A stretch of DNA of 64,000 nucleotides from Kribbella monticola (GTDB lineage: Bacteria; Actinomycetota; Actinomycetes; Propionibacteriales; Kribbellaceae): positions 98,452 to 162,451 of the forward strand of contig NZ_QFXK01000036.1 in the NCBI RefSeq assembly GCF_003261635.1, read 5' to 3'. How positions within the stretch are numbered: the first letter of the stretch is position 1; every line of letters begins with the position of its first letter. Positions 42,861-50,739 of this stretch are shown in pieces. Both the position numbers and the translations under genes were made by a program. The notes under the pieces are model-generated. The model made no database searches. It was given only the letters and a program-made list of their open reading frames with translations, and was not told where the DNA came from.

Positions 42861-44156
42861 ATGAGACTCCGCCCAAGCTCTCTTCTCCCCGCCGTACTGG
42901 CAGGCGCCCTCGCGCTGACCTCCGCCCTCACCACGGTCCCCGCAGCGACCGCTGCCCCGCCGTCCACCAGTTGCTTCGACCAGAGCGTCACCGGCACCGT
43001 CGAGGAGCAGCGCCTCGACAACGGTGTCGCCGGCGGCCCGTCCGTGCCGGCCGAGATCCTGGCCCGCTCCGGCTTCGACCGCCAGGTCCGCTTGTTCAGC
43101 CACCTACTCTGCGCCGTGCCGAACCGCGCTGTGGCGACGACGCTGGTCCGCGTCCAAGGCGAGCTGCTTTGGCGTACGGCGACGTACCGGGCCCAGCATC
43201 CGCAGACCGCGCCCGCTCTGCCGTCGACCGACGACCGCGGTCTCTACTGGGCCCGGATCTCGATGGCCCTCGCGCTCCGCCAATGGCAACCACACTTCGC
43301 CCTCGGTACGGCGGACCGCGCCGAACTCATCCGCTCCTTCGAGTACTCCTCCCGCGGCATCACCAGCAGCCGGTTCTCCCCCGGTGTCCGCAAGCTCCTG
43401 GTGACCGGCTTCGACCCGTTCACGCTCGATGCGGACATCCGGATCGGGAACCCGTCCGGCGCCAACGCGCTGACCCTCGACGGGCAGCGCTGGACGGTGA
43501 ACGGGAAGACCTACGAGATCCAGACCGTGATGTTCCCGGTCCGCTACACCGACTTCGACGAGAACATGGTCGAGAACGCGCTCGCCCCGCACTATCGCGG
43601 CGGTCCGCAGCACGCCGATCTGGTGATGACCGCCAGCCAGGGCCGGGTCGGCATCTTCGATCTCGAGGTCTTCAACGGCCGGCGCCGCTCGGTCAGCTCG
43701 ATCGGCGACAACAACAACCTGTGGGGCGGCGGCACGATCTACGCGCCCGTCGTCTCGCCGAGCATGCCGCCCGGGCCCGAGTGGCTCACTTCGAGCCTGC
43801 CGCTGGCCCGGATGTCCGGCGCGACCGTCCCCGCGCAGTTCCGCACCCGGGTGAACACCTCGGTGCTGGAGATCCCCGCCGGCGAGACACTCCCGGTACG
43901 CCGACCCGACGGTCCGACTCCCGGATCGATCGCCTCTGAAGGCACCGGCGGAGGCTACCTGTCCAACGAGGTGGCCTACCGCAACACGTTGCAGCGCGAC
44001 CTGCTCGACCCGTCGATGCCGGCCGGGCACCTGCACGTCCCGGTGCTCCAGTTCGATCCTGCGAACAAGACGGCGATCACCGACCCGACGTACGAGACCA
44101 ACCGCGACCAGATCGTCCAGGGCGCCCACGCCGTACTCCGGGCCGCCCTCGGCTGA
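42861..44156 (+). CDS. Secreted pyroglutamyl-peptidase (C15) homologue with Cys replaced by Ser
   Basis: A 431-residue secreted protein: residues 1-32 form a Sec signal ending ATAA. A novel ~140-residue region with two cysteines precedes a peptidase C15-like domain starting at LLVTGFDPFTLDADIRIGNPSGANAL. By motif comparison with pyrrolidone carboxyl peptidases, the Glu (E269, FDLEVFNG) and His (H392, AGHLHVP) of the catalytic triad are kept, but the nucleophile position reads GGGYLSNEVAY with Ser368 instead of Cys. It may be a serine variant, or a non-peptidase binding protein. The C-terminus is intact and a strong terminator follows. Confidence 0.75.
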   Translation: MRLRPSSLLPAVLAGALALTSALTTVPAATAAPPSTSCFDQSVTGTVEEQRLDNGVAGGPSVPAEILARSGFDRQVRLFSHLLCAVPNRAVATTLVRVQGELLWRTATYRAQHPQTAPALPSTDDRGLYWARISMALALRQWQPHFALGTADRAELIRSFEYSSRGITSSRFSPGVRKLLVTGFDPFTLDADIRIGNPSGANALTLDGQRWTVNGKTYEIQTVMFPVRYTDFDENMVENALAPHYRGGPQHADLVMTASQGRVGIFDLEVFNGRRRSVSSIGDNNNLWGGGTIYAPVVSPSMPPGPEWLTSSLPLARMSGATVPAQFRTRVNTSVLEIPAGETLPVRRPDGPTPGSIASEGTGGGYLSNEVAYRNTLQRDLLDPSMPAGHLHVPVLQFDPANKTAITDPTYETNRDQIVQGAHAVLRAALG

Positions 44157-44166
44157 ACCGTCTGCT

Positions 44167-44196
44167 CCGCGGGGGTGCACGGGTGCACCCCCGCGG
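44167..44196. terminator. Strong bidirectional hairpin terminator
   Basis: Perfect 13-base arms CCGCGGGGGTGCA (44167-44179) and TGCACCCCCGCGG (44184-44196) flank a 4-base loop, between the convergent C15-like and VOC genes. No U tract. Confidence 0.75.
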
Positions 44197-44199
44197 CTC

Positions 44200-44667
44200 T
44201 CACTTCCCGGCGAAACCGGCTCGCGCGGCGTCGAACGTCTCCATGCCGACCTCACGCAGATGCGTCGCGAGTACCCACCGGATCCCGAACGGATCCAGCA
44301 CCGTCGACTGCCGCGAGCCGTGGAACATGTCCACCGGCGGCTTCTCCACCGTCGCGCCGGCTTGCTCGGCGGCAGCGGTCGTCGCATCCACATCAGGAAC
44401 GTAGAGATTCATCCCGTACGTCGGCGGCTGGTCCACCGGGGGCGCATGCACGCCTTGCTCGGGGTAGGCGTCGGAAACCATGAACACCGCGCCGTCCACC
44501 TCCAGCTCGGCGTGCCCGATCCGTCCGTCAGCACCCACGAACGGATCCCACACCAACTTGGCCCCGAACACCTCGCCGTACCACTCGATCGCCTTGGCCG
44601 CATCGCGGCAACACAGATACGGCGTCAACACCCGCCCGATCGGCGGCACATAAGACTTGTCGGTCAC
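44200..44667 (-). CDS. VOC family protein (PhnB-like)
   Basis: The GTG at 44667 has GGGGGAG in front of it and gives 155 residues; a longer start would add a poorly conserved lead. The protein resembles PhnB-type VOC proteins: VLTPYLCCRDAAKAIEWYGEVFGAKLVWDPF, AELEVDGAVFMVSDAYPE, NLYVPDVDATTAAAEQAGATVEKPPVDMFHGSRQSTVLDPFGIRWVLATH. Metal-binding side chains of true glyoxalases are partly replaced, so it may be a non-enzymatic binder. It is one of four VOC genes in the window. Confidence 0.85.
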   Translation of the reverse strand: MTDKSYVPPIGRVLTPYLCCRDAAKAIEWYGEVFGAKLVWDPFVGADGRIGHAELEVDGAVFMVSDAYPEQGVHAPPVDQPPTYGMNLYVPDVDATTAAAEQAGATVEKPPVDMFHGSRQSTVLDPFGIRWVLATHLREVGMETFDAARAGFAGK

Positions 44668-44752
44668 GCTGACTCCCCCACACTCGATTAGGCGTGAGGA
44701 CATCTTGCACCCCGCAGGGGACAATCAACCGGCCAAACCCAGCCAGGTGCCT

Positions 44753-45223
44753 TCAGCGGCCGACGAGTTCACGGTCGGGGGTGCGGCGGGCGACCAGCTG
44801 GCCGGCGCCCACCTGGTCGCCGTCGTCGGTGACGAACGCCAGGCGGACCGGCGTATCGGAGTCCTCGACGGTGAAGGCCGGTGAGGTCCCGTCGGGACGC
44901 GCCCGGCGCGTTCTGCCCCAGTCGCTGAGTGCCGCGATCACGAGATTCAGGCTGCGGCCGGCTTCGGTCAGCACGTACTCGTGGCGCGACCGCGTGCCCG
45001 CCTCCTGGTAGGTACGGCGGGTGAGTAGGCCCTCCTCGATCAGGAAGGTCAGCCGCTGGGTCAGCAGGTTCGGCGCGATGCCGAGAGCCTCCCGGAACTC
45101 CTGGAACCGCGTCGATCCCGCGATCAACGCCTCCCGCACGATGAGCAGCGTCCAGCGGTCGCCGAGCACTTCCAGGCTGCGCGCGATCGAGCAGGTCGAG
45201 TCCTTGCCGAGCGATTTGGGCAT
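44753..45223 (-). CDS. HxlR family transcriptional regulator
   Basis: A 156-residue protein with the HxlR winged helix: CSIARSLEVLGDRWTLLIVREALIAGSTRFQEFREALGIAPNLLTQRLTFLIEEGLLTRR. The C-terminal third is a dimerisation or ligand region. The start at 45223 follows GAAGGA and is preferred over an ATG-like start at 45262. It is divergent from an MFS exporter gene, the standard layout for a regulator of that pump. An imperfect palindrome lies between them. Confidence 0.9.
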   Translation of the reverse strand: MPKSLGKDSTCSIARSLEVLGDRWTLLIVREALIAGSTRFQEFREALGIAPNLLTQRLTFLIEEGLLTRRTYQEAGTRSRHEYVLTEAGRSLNLVIAALSDWGRTRRARPDGTSPAFTVEDSDTPVRLAFVTDDGDQVGAGQLVARRTPDRELVGR

Positions 45224-45242
45224 CCGTCCGTCCTTCGGGCTG

Positions 45243-45254
45243 AGTTGATTAACT
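45243..45254. promoter_or_regulatory. Candidate HxlR operator
   Basis: AGTTGATTAACT has dyad symmetry at 10 of 12 positions and lies in the divergent spacer 19 bases before the HxlR start. TATTAT at 45278-45283 is a possible -10 for the MFS gene on the plus strand. Confidence 0.4.
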
Positions 45255-45330
45255 ATACCCAACAGGTGCTAAGTTCATATTATCTACTCAGCTCGGTGCG
45301 GCCTCGGTCGCACTTTCTCTTGGAGGACTT

Positions 45331-46554
45331 TTGCGATCGCTCAGTGAGCGCGCCAGTTTCTGGACAGCCGGCGCGGTGGTCGCGCTGGCGCTGTGGACCA
45401 GTGCTTGCCCGACGATGATCTATCCGCTCTACCAGGCCCACTGGAGCGTGACCTCGACGACCGTGGCCTGGATCTTCGCCGCCTACCCGATCGCCTTGAT
45501 CCCGGTCCTCGTCGTCTTCGGCAACCTGTCCGACCACATCGGCCGGCGGGCAGCGATGCTGCTGGGCCTGAGCGCCGAGCTCGTCGGCGTACTGCTGTTC
45601 GTCCTCGCCCGCGACGTCGCCTGGCTCCTGGTCGGCCGTGCCTTCATGGGACTCGGCGTCGGCCTGTCGCTCAGCCCGGCAAGTGTGGCGATGGTCGAGT
45701 TCAGTGCCGCTGGGACCGAGAAGCGGGCCGGTGCGATCGGCACCGCGGTCTCCGCGTTCGGTATCGCGCTGGCGATGCTGGTCGGCGGCGGACTGTCGCA
45801 GTACGCGCCGTATCCGTTGCGGCTCACCTTCGTGGTGCTGGCGGCGGTGATCGCAGTGGTCGGCTTCTTCGCTCTGGGGTTGCCGCGGCACACGCCCGAC
45901 GAGACCAAGTCGCGGTGGCGGGTTCGCGCGATCATCATCCCGCGTGGGAACCGCGGGATCTTCGCGGCCGGAGCGATCGCGTTCGCCTCGTCGTTCGTGC
46001 TCGGCTCACTGGTCCTGCCGCTCGGCGCCAAGATCGCTCACCAACTCGCGGGCTCGGACAACGCCCTCGTCACCGGTGCACTGTTGTCGGTCTTCGCGAT
46101 CTCGATCGCGGTCACCGCCTTGCTGGCCAGGCGGCTGGACACCTGGACCACCGTGATGCTCGGTGCCGTCTTCTCCACCGGCGCGGTCTGGCTGTTCGTC
46201 CTCACCGGGACGACGCACTCCATCGTGGTCTTCTTCCTCGCCTCGGCCTGCGGCGGCATCGGCTACTCCTTCGACTTCGCCAGCGGCCTGACGATCCTGA
46301 ACCGGTACGCCGCCCCGCACCACCGCGCGAGCATGGTCTCCGGCGGCTACCTGGCGGGCTACCTCTCCCAAGGCATCGGCGCTCCAGCGCTGGGCGCCAT
46401 CGTCACGGCCCACGGCCTGATGACCGGCCTCTGCACTGGAGCCATCGCCTTCACCGCCGTCTTCGCCGCCTCACTGATCGGCGCCTTGATCGTCAGCAGA
46501 TCCCTCCGCAAAGCCCCCACCGAGACCCGCGCCCCAGCAACAGCCACCGCCTAG
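45331..46554 (+). CDS. MFS transporter (12-span, HxlR-linked)
   Basis: TTG start with GGAGG nine bases upstream; 407 residues and about twelve spans. Motif A is GNLSDHIGRRAAMLLGL and the second motif GRAFMGLGVGLSLSPASVAMVEF. Export of a small hydrophobic compound, with the HxlR regulator sensing it, is the likely role but the substrate cannot be read. It ends before a broken HAD gene on the opposite strand. Confidence 0.9.
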   Translation: MRSLSERASFWTAGAVVALALWTSACPTMIYPLYQAHWSVTSTTVAWIFAAYPIALIPVLVVFGNLSDHIGRRAAMLLGLSAELVGVLLFVLARDVAWLLVGRAFMGLGVGLSLSPASVAMVEFSAAGTEKRAGAIGTAVSAFGIALAMLVGGGLSQYAPYPLRLTFVVLAAVIAVVGFFALGLPRHTPDETKSRWRVRAIIIPRGNRGIFAAGAIAFASSFVLGSLVLPLGAKIAHQLAGSDNALVTGALLSVFAISIAVTALLARRLDTWTTVMLGAVFSTGAVWLFVLTGTTHSIVVFFLASACGGIGYSFDFASGLTILNRYAAPHHRASMVSGGYLAGYLSQGIGAPALGAIVTAHGLMTGLCTGAIAFTAVFAASLIGALIVSRSLRKAPTETRAPATATA

Positions 46555-46584
46555 CCCACTCAATCCCCGAAGTCACCGGGGACC

Positions 46585-47167
46585 TCATCCCGCCACAATC
46601 ACCCGAAACGCCTCAACCACTGACCGAACTCGACACGTCGCCACAGCCGCGTTCTCGTCGCAGTGGTGATCACCGACGAGGATCGTTCGCAACCCGGCCG
46701 CGTTCCCACCCGCGATGTCGTACGCCGGATGGTCCCCCACCATCCACCCGCCCACCAGCGTCGCGCCGCATCGTGCGGCCGCGAGCTCGAAGATCGCCGG
46801 GTCGGGTTTCCGTACCCCGGCTTCTTCCGACAGTGCCACCGTTCGTGACCACGGCGACCCGCCATCCCGCAGTACGGAGTGAGGCGAGACCGTCCAGCAC
46901 CTCCTGATCGACCGAGGTGAACAGTGGATGCTCCCGGTCGTAGTCAGCCACGAGCGCTTCTACGGACGCACTCAACCCGAAGCGTTCCTTGACCCCGGCG
47001 AACAGCTCAGCACGTGGGCGAAAGCCGCCCTCGTCATTCGCCAGCAACCATGAGACAGCGTCCGCCTCAAGTCGCTCGTTTCCGGCCCACCAAGCTGCCC
47101 AGGCCGCGAACGCCGCGTCCCGGTCGATCAAGGTGTTGTCCAGGTCGAAGCAGGCGATGGGTGTCAT
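46585..47167 (-). pseudogene. HAD-family hydrolase gene disrupted by an internal deletion and frameshift
   Basis: Frame one encodes an N-terminus with HAD motif I (FDLDNTLIDRD, residues 7-17) and motif II (VAVVTNG, residue ~110). At about 46837 it switches to another frame that continues with EEAGVRKPDPAIFELAAARCG (motif III lysine) and WMVGDHPAYDI (motif IV), ending at 46585. In intact family members about 20-25 residues lie between TNG and SEEAG; here they are missing, so roughly 65-75 bases appear deleted. The product would be inactive. Confidence 0.75.
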
Positions 47168-47194
47168 CGGGTGGTCTTTCGGAGGTGGCGGGTG

Positions 47195-47232
47195 GGCACC
47201 TGTCCGTCGCCGACGCGGGGCGGACAGGTGCC
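47195..47232 (-). terminator. Hairpin between VOC and HAD genes
   Basis: Perfect 12-base arms GGCACCTGTCCG (47195-47206) and CGGACAGGTGCC (47221-47232) around a 14-base loop. It lies 13 bases after the VOC stop on the minus strand and before the HAD start, so a terminator of the VOC gene is likely. Confidence 0.6.
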
Positions 47233-47245
47233 GACTGGTCGGGCG

Positions 47246-47668
47246 TCAGTCGAGCGTTTGGGCGATCTCCCAGAGGTTGCCGGCCGGGTCGGCGAAGGCT
47301 GCGGTGCGGCGGCCCCACGGGCGGTCGATCGGGCCGTTGAGAAGCGTGACGCCGTGTCCCTGCAACTCAGCGGCTGTCGCGTCCACGTCATCGACCCTGA
47401 TCGTGTACAGCACGCGCCCACCCGCGGTCGGTGCCGCGCCCGCGCCGATCAACATCGGCTCCTCGTCGATCGTGACGAGGTTGAGCATCAGGTTGCGCAT
47501 CTTCAGCAGCGCCGAGTTGTCATCCTCGAAGATGATCTCGAGCCCGAACACGGCGGTGTAGAACTCCCGGCAGGCCGCCACGTCGTCGACGAGCAACGTG
47601 ATGACCTCGAGCTCGTCGAGACCGTTGACCGACTGCTGTCCGGGCGTCGTCGCGTTGTGGTTGGTCAC
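47246..47668 (-). CDS. VOC family protein
   Basis: A 140-residue glyoxalase-fold protein with ELEVITLLVDDVAACREFYTAVFGLEIIFEDDNSALLKMRNLMLNLV and YTIRVDDVDATAAELQGHGVTLLNGPIDRPWGRRTAAFADPAGNLWEIAQ. The last motif contains a Glu in the position of a metal ligand. Substrate unknown. A hairpin follows the gene and a 183-base spacer separates it from the parE stop upstream on the same strand. Confidence 0.85.
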   Translation of the reverse strand: MTNHNATTPGQQSVNGLDELEVITLLVDDVAACREFYTAVFGLEIIFEDDNSALLKMRNLMLNLVTIDEEPMLIGAGAAPTAGGRVLYTIRVDDVDATAAELQGHGVTLLNGPIDRPWGRRTAAFADPAGNLWEIAQTLD

Positions 47669-47747
47669 GATGTTTCTCCTGTTACGTCAGGGCCGATGGC
47701 CGGCCGTGGGTCTTCGGAGAGGACATCGGGACGCCTCGACACAACTC

Positions 47748-47851
47748 GACATTCCGGCCGAAAACAGGACCTCCTGGCCGAATGACCTAGATCTTCCGGC
47801 CCGATCACGCCGACCTTCGGGCGGCGCACCGAGACCCTCCGGCCGGAGTAC
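47748..47851. repeat. Five degenerate repeats around TCCGGCC between parE and VOC genes
   Basis: Units beginning GAC and containing a T/CTCCGGCCGA-like core start near 47748, 47768, 47784, 47812 and 47833, about 16-28 bases apart. Cores are TTCCGGCCGA, TCCTGGCCGA, TTCCGGCCCGA, TTCGGGCGGC and TCCGGCCGGA. The array ends at the parE stop. Function unknown; it could be a degraded tandem repeat or a structured 3' UTR. Confidence 0.4.
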
Positions 47852-49936
47852 CTACACGTCGATGCGGGTTTCGTCGAGTTCGTAGGCGCCTTGGACGAGG
47901 AACTCCTTGCGGGGGGCGACGTCGTTGCCCATCAGGAGGTCGAAGACGTTGGCGGCTGCCTCGCCGTCGTCGACGGTGATGCGGCGGAGGGTGCGGTGGC
48001 GGGGGTCCATCGTGGTCTCCGCCAGCTGGTCCGCGTCCATCTCACCGAGACCCTTGTAGCGCTGCGGGGGCTCTTTCCACTTGACGCCCTTCTTCATCAG
48101 CTCGGCCGTCTTCCGCTGGTACTCCGCGTCGCTGTAGGTGTAGATGTACTTGTCCTGACCCTTTTTCGGGTTGGTCAGCTCGAAGCGGTGCAGCGGCGGT
48201 ACGGCGGTGTAGACGCGACCGGCGTCGACCAGGGGCCGCATGTAGCGGAAGAACAGCGTCGCCAGCAGGCAGCGGATGTGCGCGCCGTCGGAGTCGGCGT
48301 CGGCCATGAAGATGATCTTGCCGTAGCGCGCCTGCTCGATGTCGAAGCTGCGCCCCGACCCGGCGCCGACCACCTGGATGATCGAGGCGCACTCGGCGTT
48401 CTTCAGCATGTCGGCGACGGACGCCTTCTGCACGTTCAGGATCTTGCCCCGGATCGGCAGCAGCGCCTGGAACTCCGAACTCCGTGCCAGCTTCGCCGTG
48501 CCGAGTGCCGAATCACCCTCGACGATGAACAGCTCGGAGCGGTCCACGTCGTTGCTGCGGCAGTCCGCGAGCTTGGCCGGCAACGCCGACGACTCCAGCG
48601 CCGTCTTCCGCCGCTGCAACTCGCGGTGCTGCCGGGCAGCGACCCTCGTCCGCGACGCCGCGACGACCTTCTCCAGCACAGCGCGGGCCTGCGCCTTGGC
48701 GACCCCCTTGGTGGAGGTGAGGAACGCCTCCAGCTCGGTCTGCACCACCTTGGCGACGATCCGCGAAGCGGCCGGCGTACCGAGCACCTCCTTGGTCTGA
48801 CCGTCGAACTGCGGCTCCGACAGCCGGACCGTGACGACCGCGGTCATGCCTTCCAGTACGTCGTCCTTGATCAGCTCCTCGCCGCTCTTCAGCAGGCGGG
48901 TGCCGTTCAGCGCGCTGGTGAACACCTTCGGCAGGGCCCGCTCGAAGCCGGCCACATGGGTGCCGCCCTTCGGCGTCGCCACGATGTTCACGAACGAGCG
49001 CAGCTCGGTCTCATAGCCGTCGCCCCAGCGGATCGCGATGTCGACGTCGAGATCGCGCTCCACATCGGTCGGCGTCATGTGCCCGGCGTCGTCCAGCATC
49101 GGCACGGTCTCGGTGAAGTGACCGGTGCCGGTCAGCCGGATGACGTCGGTGACCTTCTGGTCGGTGGCCAGGAACTCGCAGAACTCGCTGATCCCGCCGT
49201 CGTGCTTGAACGACTCCTCGGTCGGCTCGTCACCGCGCTCGTCCCGTACGACGAGCTCGAGGCCCGGCACCAGGAACGAGGTCTGCCGCGCGCGGGTGAC
49301 CAGCTCGTCGTAGTTGAACGCCGCGTCGCGGGTGAAGATCTGCCGATCCGCCCAGTACCGGATCCGGGTACCGGTCATGCCCTTCTTGGCCCGGCCGGCC
49401 TTACGCAGTCCCTTGGCCGCCGTGAAGCCCGCCGAAGCGCCCTCACCGTCGAACTCGCCGGCCACCCCACGACGGAAGGACGTCGTCCAGATCACGCCAC
49501 CGCGGTCGACCTCGACGTCGAGCCGCGCGGACAGCGCGTTCACGACGGAGGCACCGACGCCGTGCAGACCACCGGAGGCGTTGTACGACCCGCCGCCGAA
49601 CTTGCCGCCGGCGTGCAGCTTGGTGAAGACGACCTCGACACCGCTGAGCTTGGTCTTCGGCTCGATGTCGACCGGGATACCGCGGGCGCGGTCCCGCACC
49701 TCGACCGAGCCGTCCTTGTACAAGACGATGTCGATCCGGTCACCGTGCCCGGCCAGGGCCTCGTCGACGGCGTTGTCGATGATCTCCCACAGGCAGTGCA
49801 TCAGCCCGCGGCTGTCGGTCGAGCCGATGTACATACCCGGCCGCTTGCGCACGGCCTCCAGGCCCTCCAGGACCAGCAGGTTACGTGCGTTGTACGTCGG
49901 GTCGAGCTCGGCACTGCGAGGCGTCGGGGCGGCCAC
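47852..49936 (-). CDS. parE: DNA topoisomerase IV subunit B
   Basis: A 694-residue type IIA topoisomerase B subunit starting at a GTG with GAAGGAG upstream. GHKL ATPase motifs: GLEAVRKRPGMYIG, EIIDNAVDEALAG, HAGGKFGGGSYNASGGLHGVGASVVNALS. TOPRIM motifs: ELFIVEGDSALGTAKLARSSEFQALLPIRGKILNV and IIFMADADSDGAHIRCLL, and the C-terminal QRYKGLGEMDADQLAETTMDP. Standard GyrB/ParE TOPRIM reads EGDSAGGSA; here it is EGDSALGTA, as is usual in actinobacterial topo IV. It works with the ParC encoded at 36.5 kb. Divergent from the DUF7455 gene. Confidence 0.93.
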   Translation of the reverse strand: MAAPTPRSAELDPTYNARNLLVLEGLEAVRKRPGMYIGSTDSRGLMHCLWEIIDNAVDEALAGHGDRIDIVLYKDGSVEVRDRARGIPVDIEPKTKLSGVEVVFTKLHAGGKFGGGSYNASGGLHGVGASVVNALSARLDVEVDRGGVIWTTSFRRGVAGEFDGEGASAGFTAAKGLRKAGRAKKGMTGTRIRYWADRQIFTRDAAFNYDELVTRARQTSFLVPGLELVVRDERGDEPTEESFKHDGGISEFCEFLATDQKVTDVIRLTGTGHFTETVPMLDDAGHMTPTDVERDLDVDIAIRWGDGYETELRSFVNIVATPKGGTHVAGFERALPKVFTSALNGTRLLKSGEELIKDDVLEGMTAVVTVRLSEPQFDGQTKEVLGTPAASRIVAKVVQTELEAFLTSTKGVAKAQARAVLEKVVAASRTRVAARQHRELQRRKTALESSALPAKLADCRSNDVDRSELFIVEGDSALGTAKLARSSEFQALLPIRGKILNVQKASVADMLKNAECASIIQVVGAGSGRSFDIEQARYGKIIFMADADSDGAHIRCLLATLFFRYMRPLVDAGRVYTAVPPLHRFELTNPKKGQDKYIYTYSDAEYQRKTAELMKKGVKWKEPPQRYKGLGEMDADQLAETTMDPRHRTLRRITVDDGEAAANVFDLLMGNDVAPRKEFLVQGAYELDETRIDV

Positions 49937-50392
49937 TGGGCTCCTTCACTGGTTCACCAACAGACAACGTGCTCCGGCCCGCGGCCTTCGCACGCTGACA
50001 GCCTACGCAGCCCCTCCCCCAATTTCCGGCAGGCCCGGCTGGGTGGCGCCGGTGTAACCGCCGAGAGCAGGGGGTACCGAACGGGAACAGGCAATCACAG
50101 CAAGGAAAGGTGCTTTGACAGGTATCGATCCGGACTCGATCGCGAGTGGTATTCGACACTCCGGAGATCAGCGCGCCGTAGCCGTCTCATCGCGCACAGT
50201 GAGAGAAGACACGCCCGACACTCGCCGGAAACAGCAATTCGCCCGTATCCGAAACGATTCCCCGTCAATATGCGTCATAACGGAACAGGTGGTTCGTCTC
50301 ACATACGGACACGCTGCACCAACCGGGAAGCGATCCGCATGTCAGGATGTTGCTATCTGGTGAGTACGGAACTAGATGAGATGAGGCCTCAA
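49937..50392. other. 456-base divergent spacer between parE and DUF7455 gene
   Basis: No convincing gene is seen. The ribosome site of parE (rc GAAGGAG) is at its left end. TTGCTA (50350-50355), 17 bases, TAGATG (50373-50378) is a weak -35/-10 pair for the DUF7455 gene. A TTGACA at 50115-50120 has no matching -10. Confidence 0.4.
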
Positions 50393-50629
50393 GTGACTAC
50401 AGCACTCGCCCCGAGCTCGACCCTGTCGGCTGCGGACCGTTGTGACCGCTGCGGCGCGCAGGCCTACGTCCGTGTCACCCTGACCAGCGGTGGGGAGCTT
50501 CTGTTCTGCGCCCACCACGGCCGGGAGCACTCGGAGAAGCTGCGCAACATCGCGATCACCATTCACGACGAGACGGGACGGCTCGACGCTGAGCCCGCGA
50601 CCGTCTCCTCCACGGAGGACGAGCGGTAA
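50393..50629 (+). CDS. DUF7455 zinc-ribbon-like small protein
   Basis: The GTG at 50393 follows a GAGG and gives 78 residues, matching the family lead TTALAPSSTLSAADRCDRCGAQAYVRV; an ATG at 50381 would add four residues. The pattern CDRCGAQAYVRVTLTSGGELLFCAHHGREH places four or five Cys/His ligands suitable for one zinc ion. The C-terminal part is helical and acidic. Function is unknown. The gene is typically found beside parE and the principal sigma factor in actinobacteria, as here. A very strong hairpin follows. Confidence 0.8.
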   Translation: MTTALAPSSTLSAADRCDRCGAQAYVRVTLTSGGELLFCAHHGREHSEKLRNIAITIHDETGRLDAEPATVSSTEDER

Positions 50630-50671
50630 CCGGCCTCACAGCGCCCAAGGCGCTTCCCCGCTGATTTCATC

Positions 50672-50703
50672 GATGGTGGCCACCCTTGCGGGTGGCCACC
50701 ATC
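50672..50703. terminator. Strong hairpin terminator
   Basis: Perfect 14-base arms GATGGTGGCCACCC (50672-50685) and GGGTGGCCACCATC (50690-50703) with loop TTGC, between the convergent DUF7455 and MocR genes. Confidence 0.8.
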
Positions 50704-50739
50704 CGTCAATCTGCCCCCGGGCAACGAAATCGGCGCCGG

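Noticed and set aside
50115..50363. 82-residue frame starting TTG in the parE/DUF7455 spacer
   Set aside because: No ribosome site and no family features; the TTG is part of a TTGACA string without a usable -10 box.
47891..50629. 912-residue open frame antisense to parE
   Set aside because: High-GC third-codon bias leaves the opposite strand open. parE has full family motifs; only the last 79 codons (DUF7455) are real.
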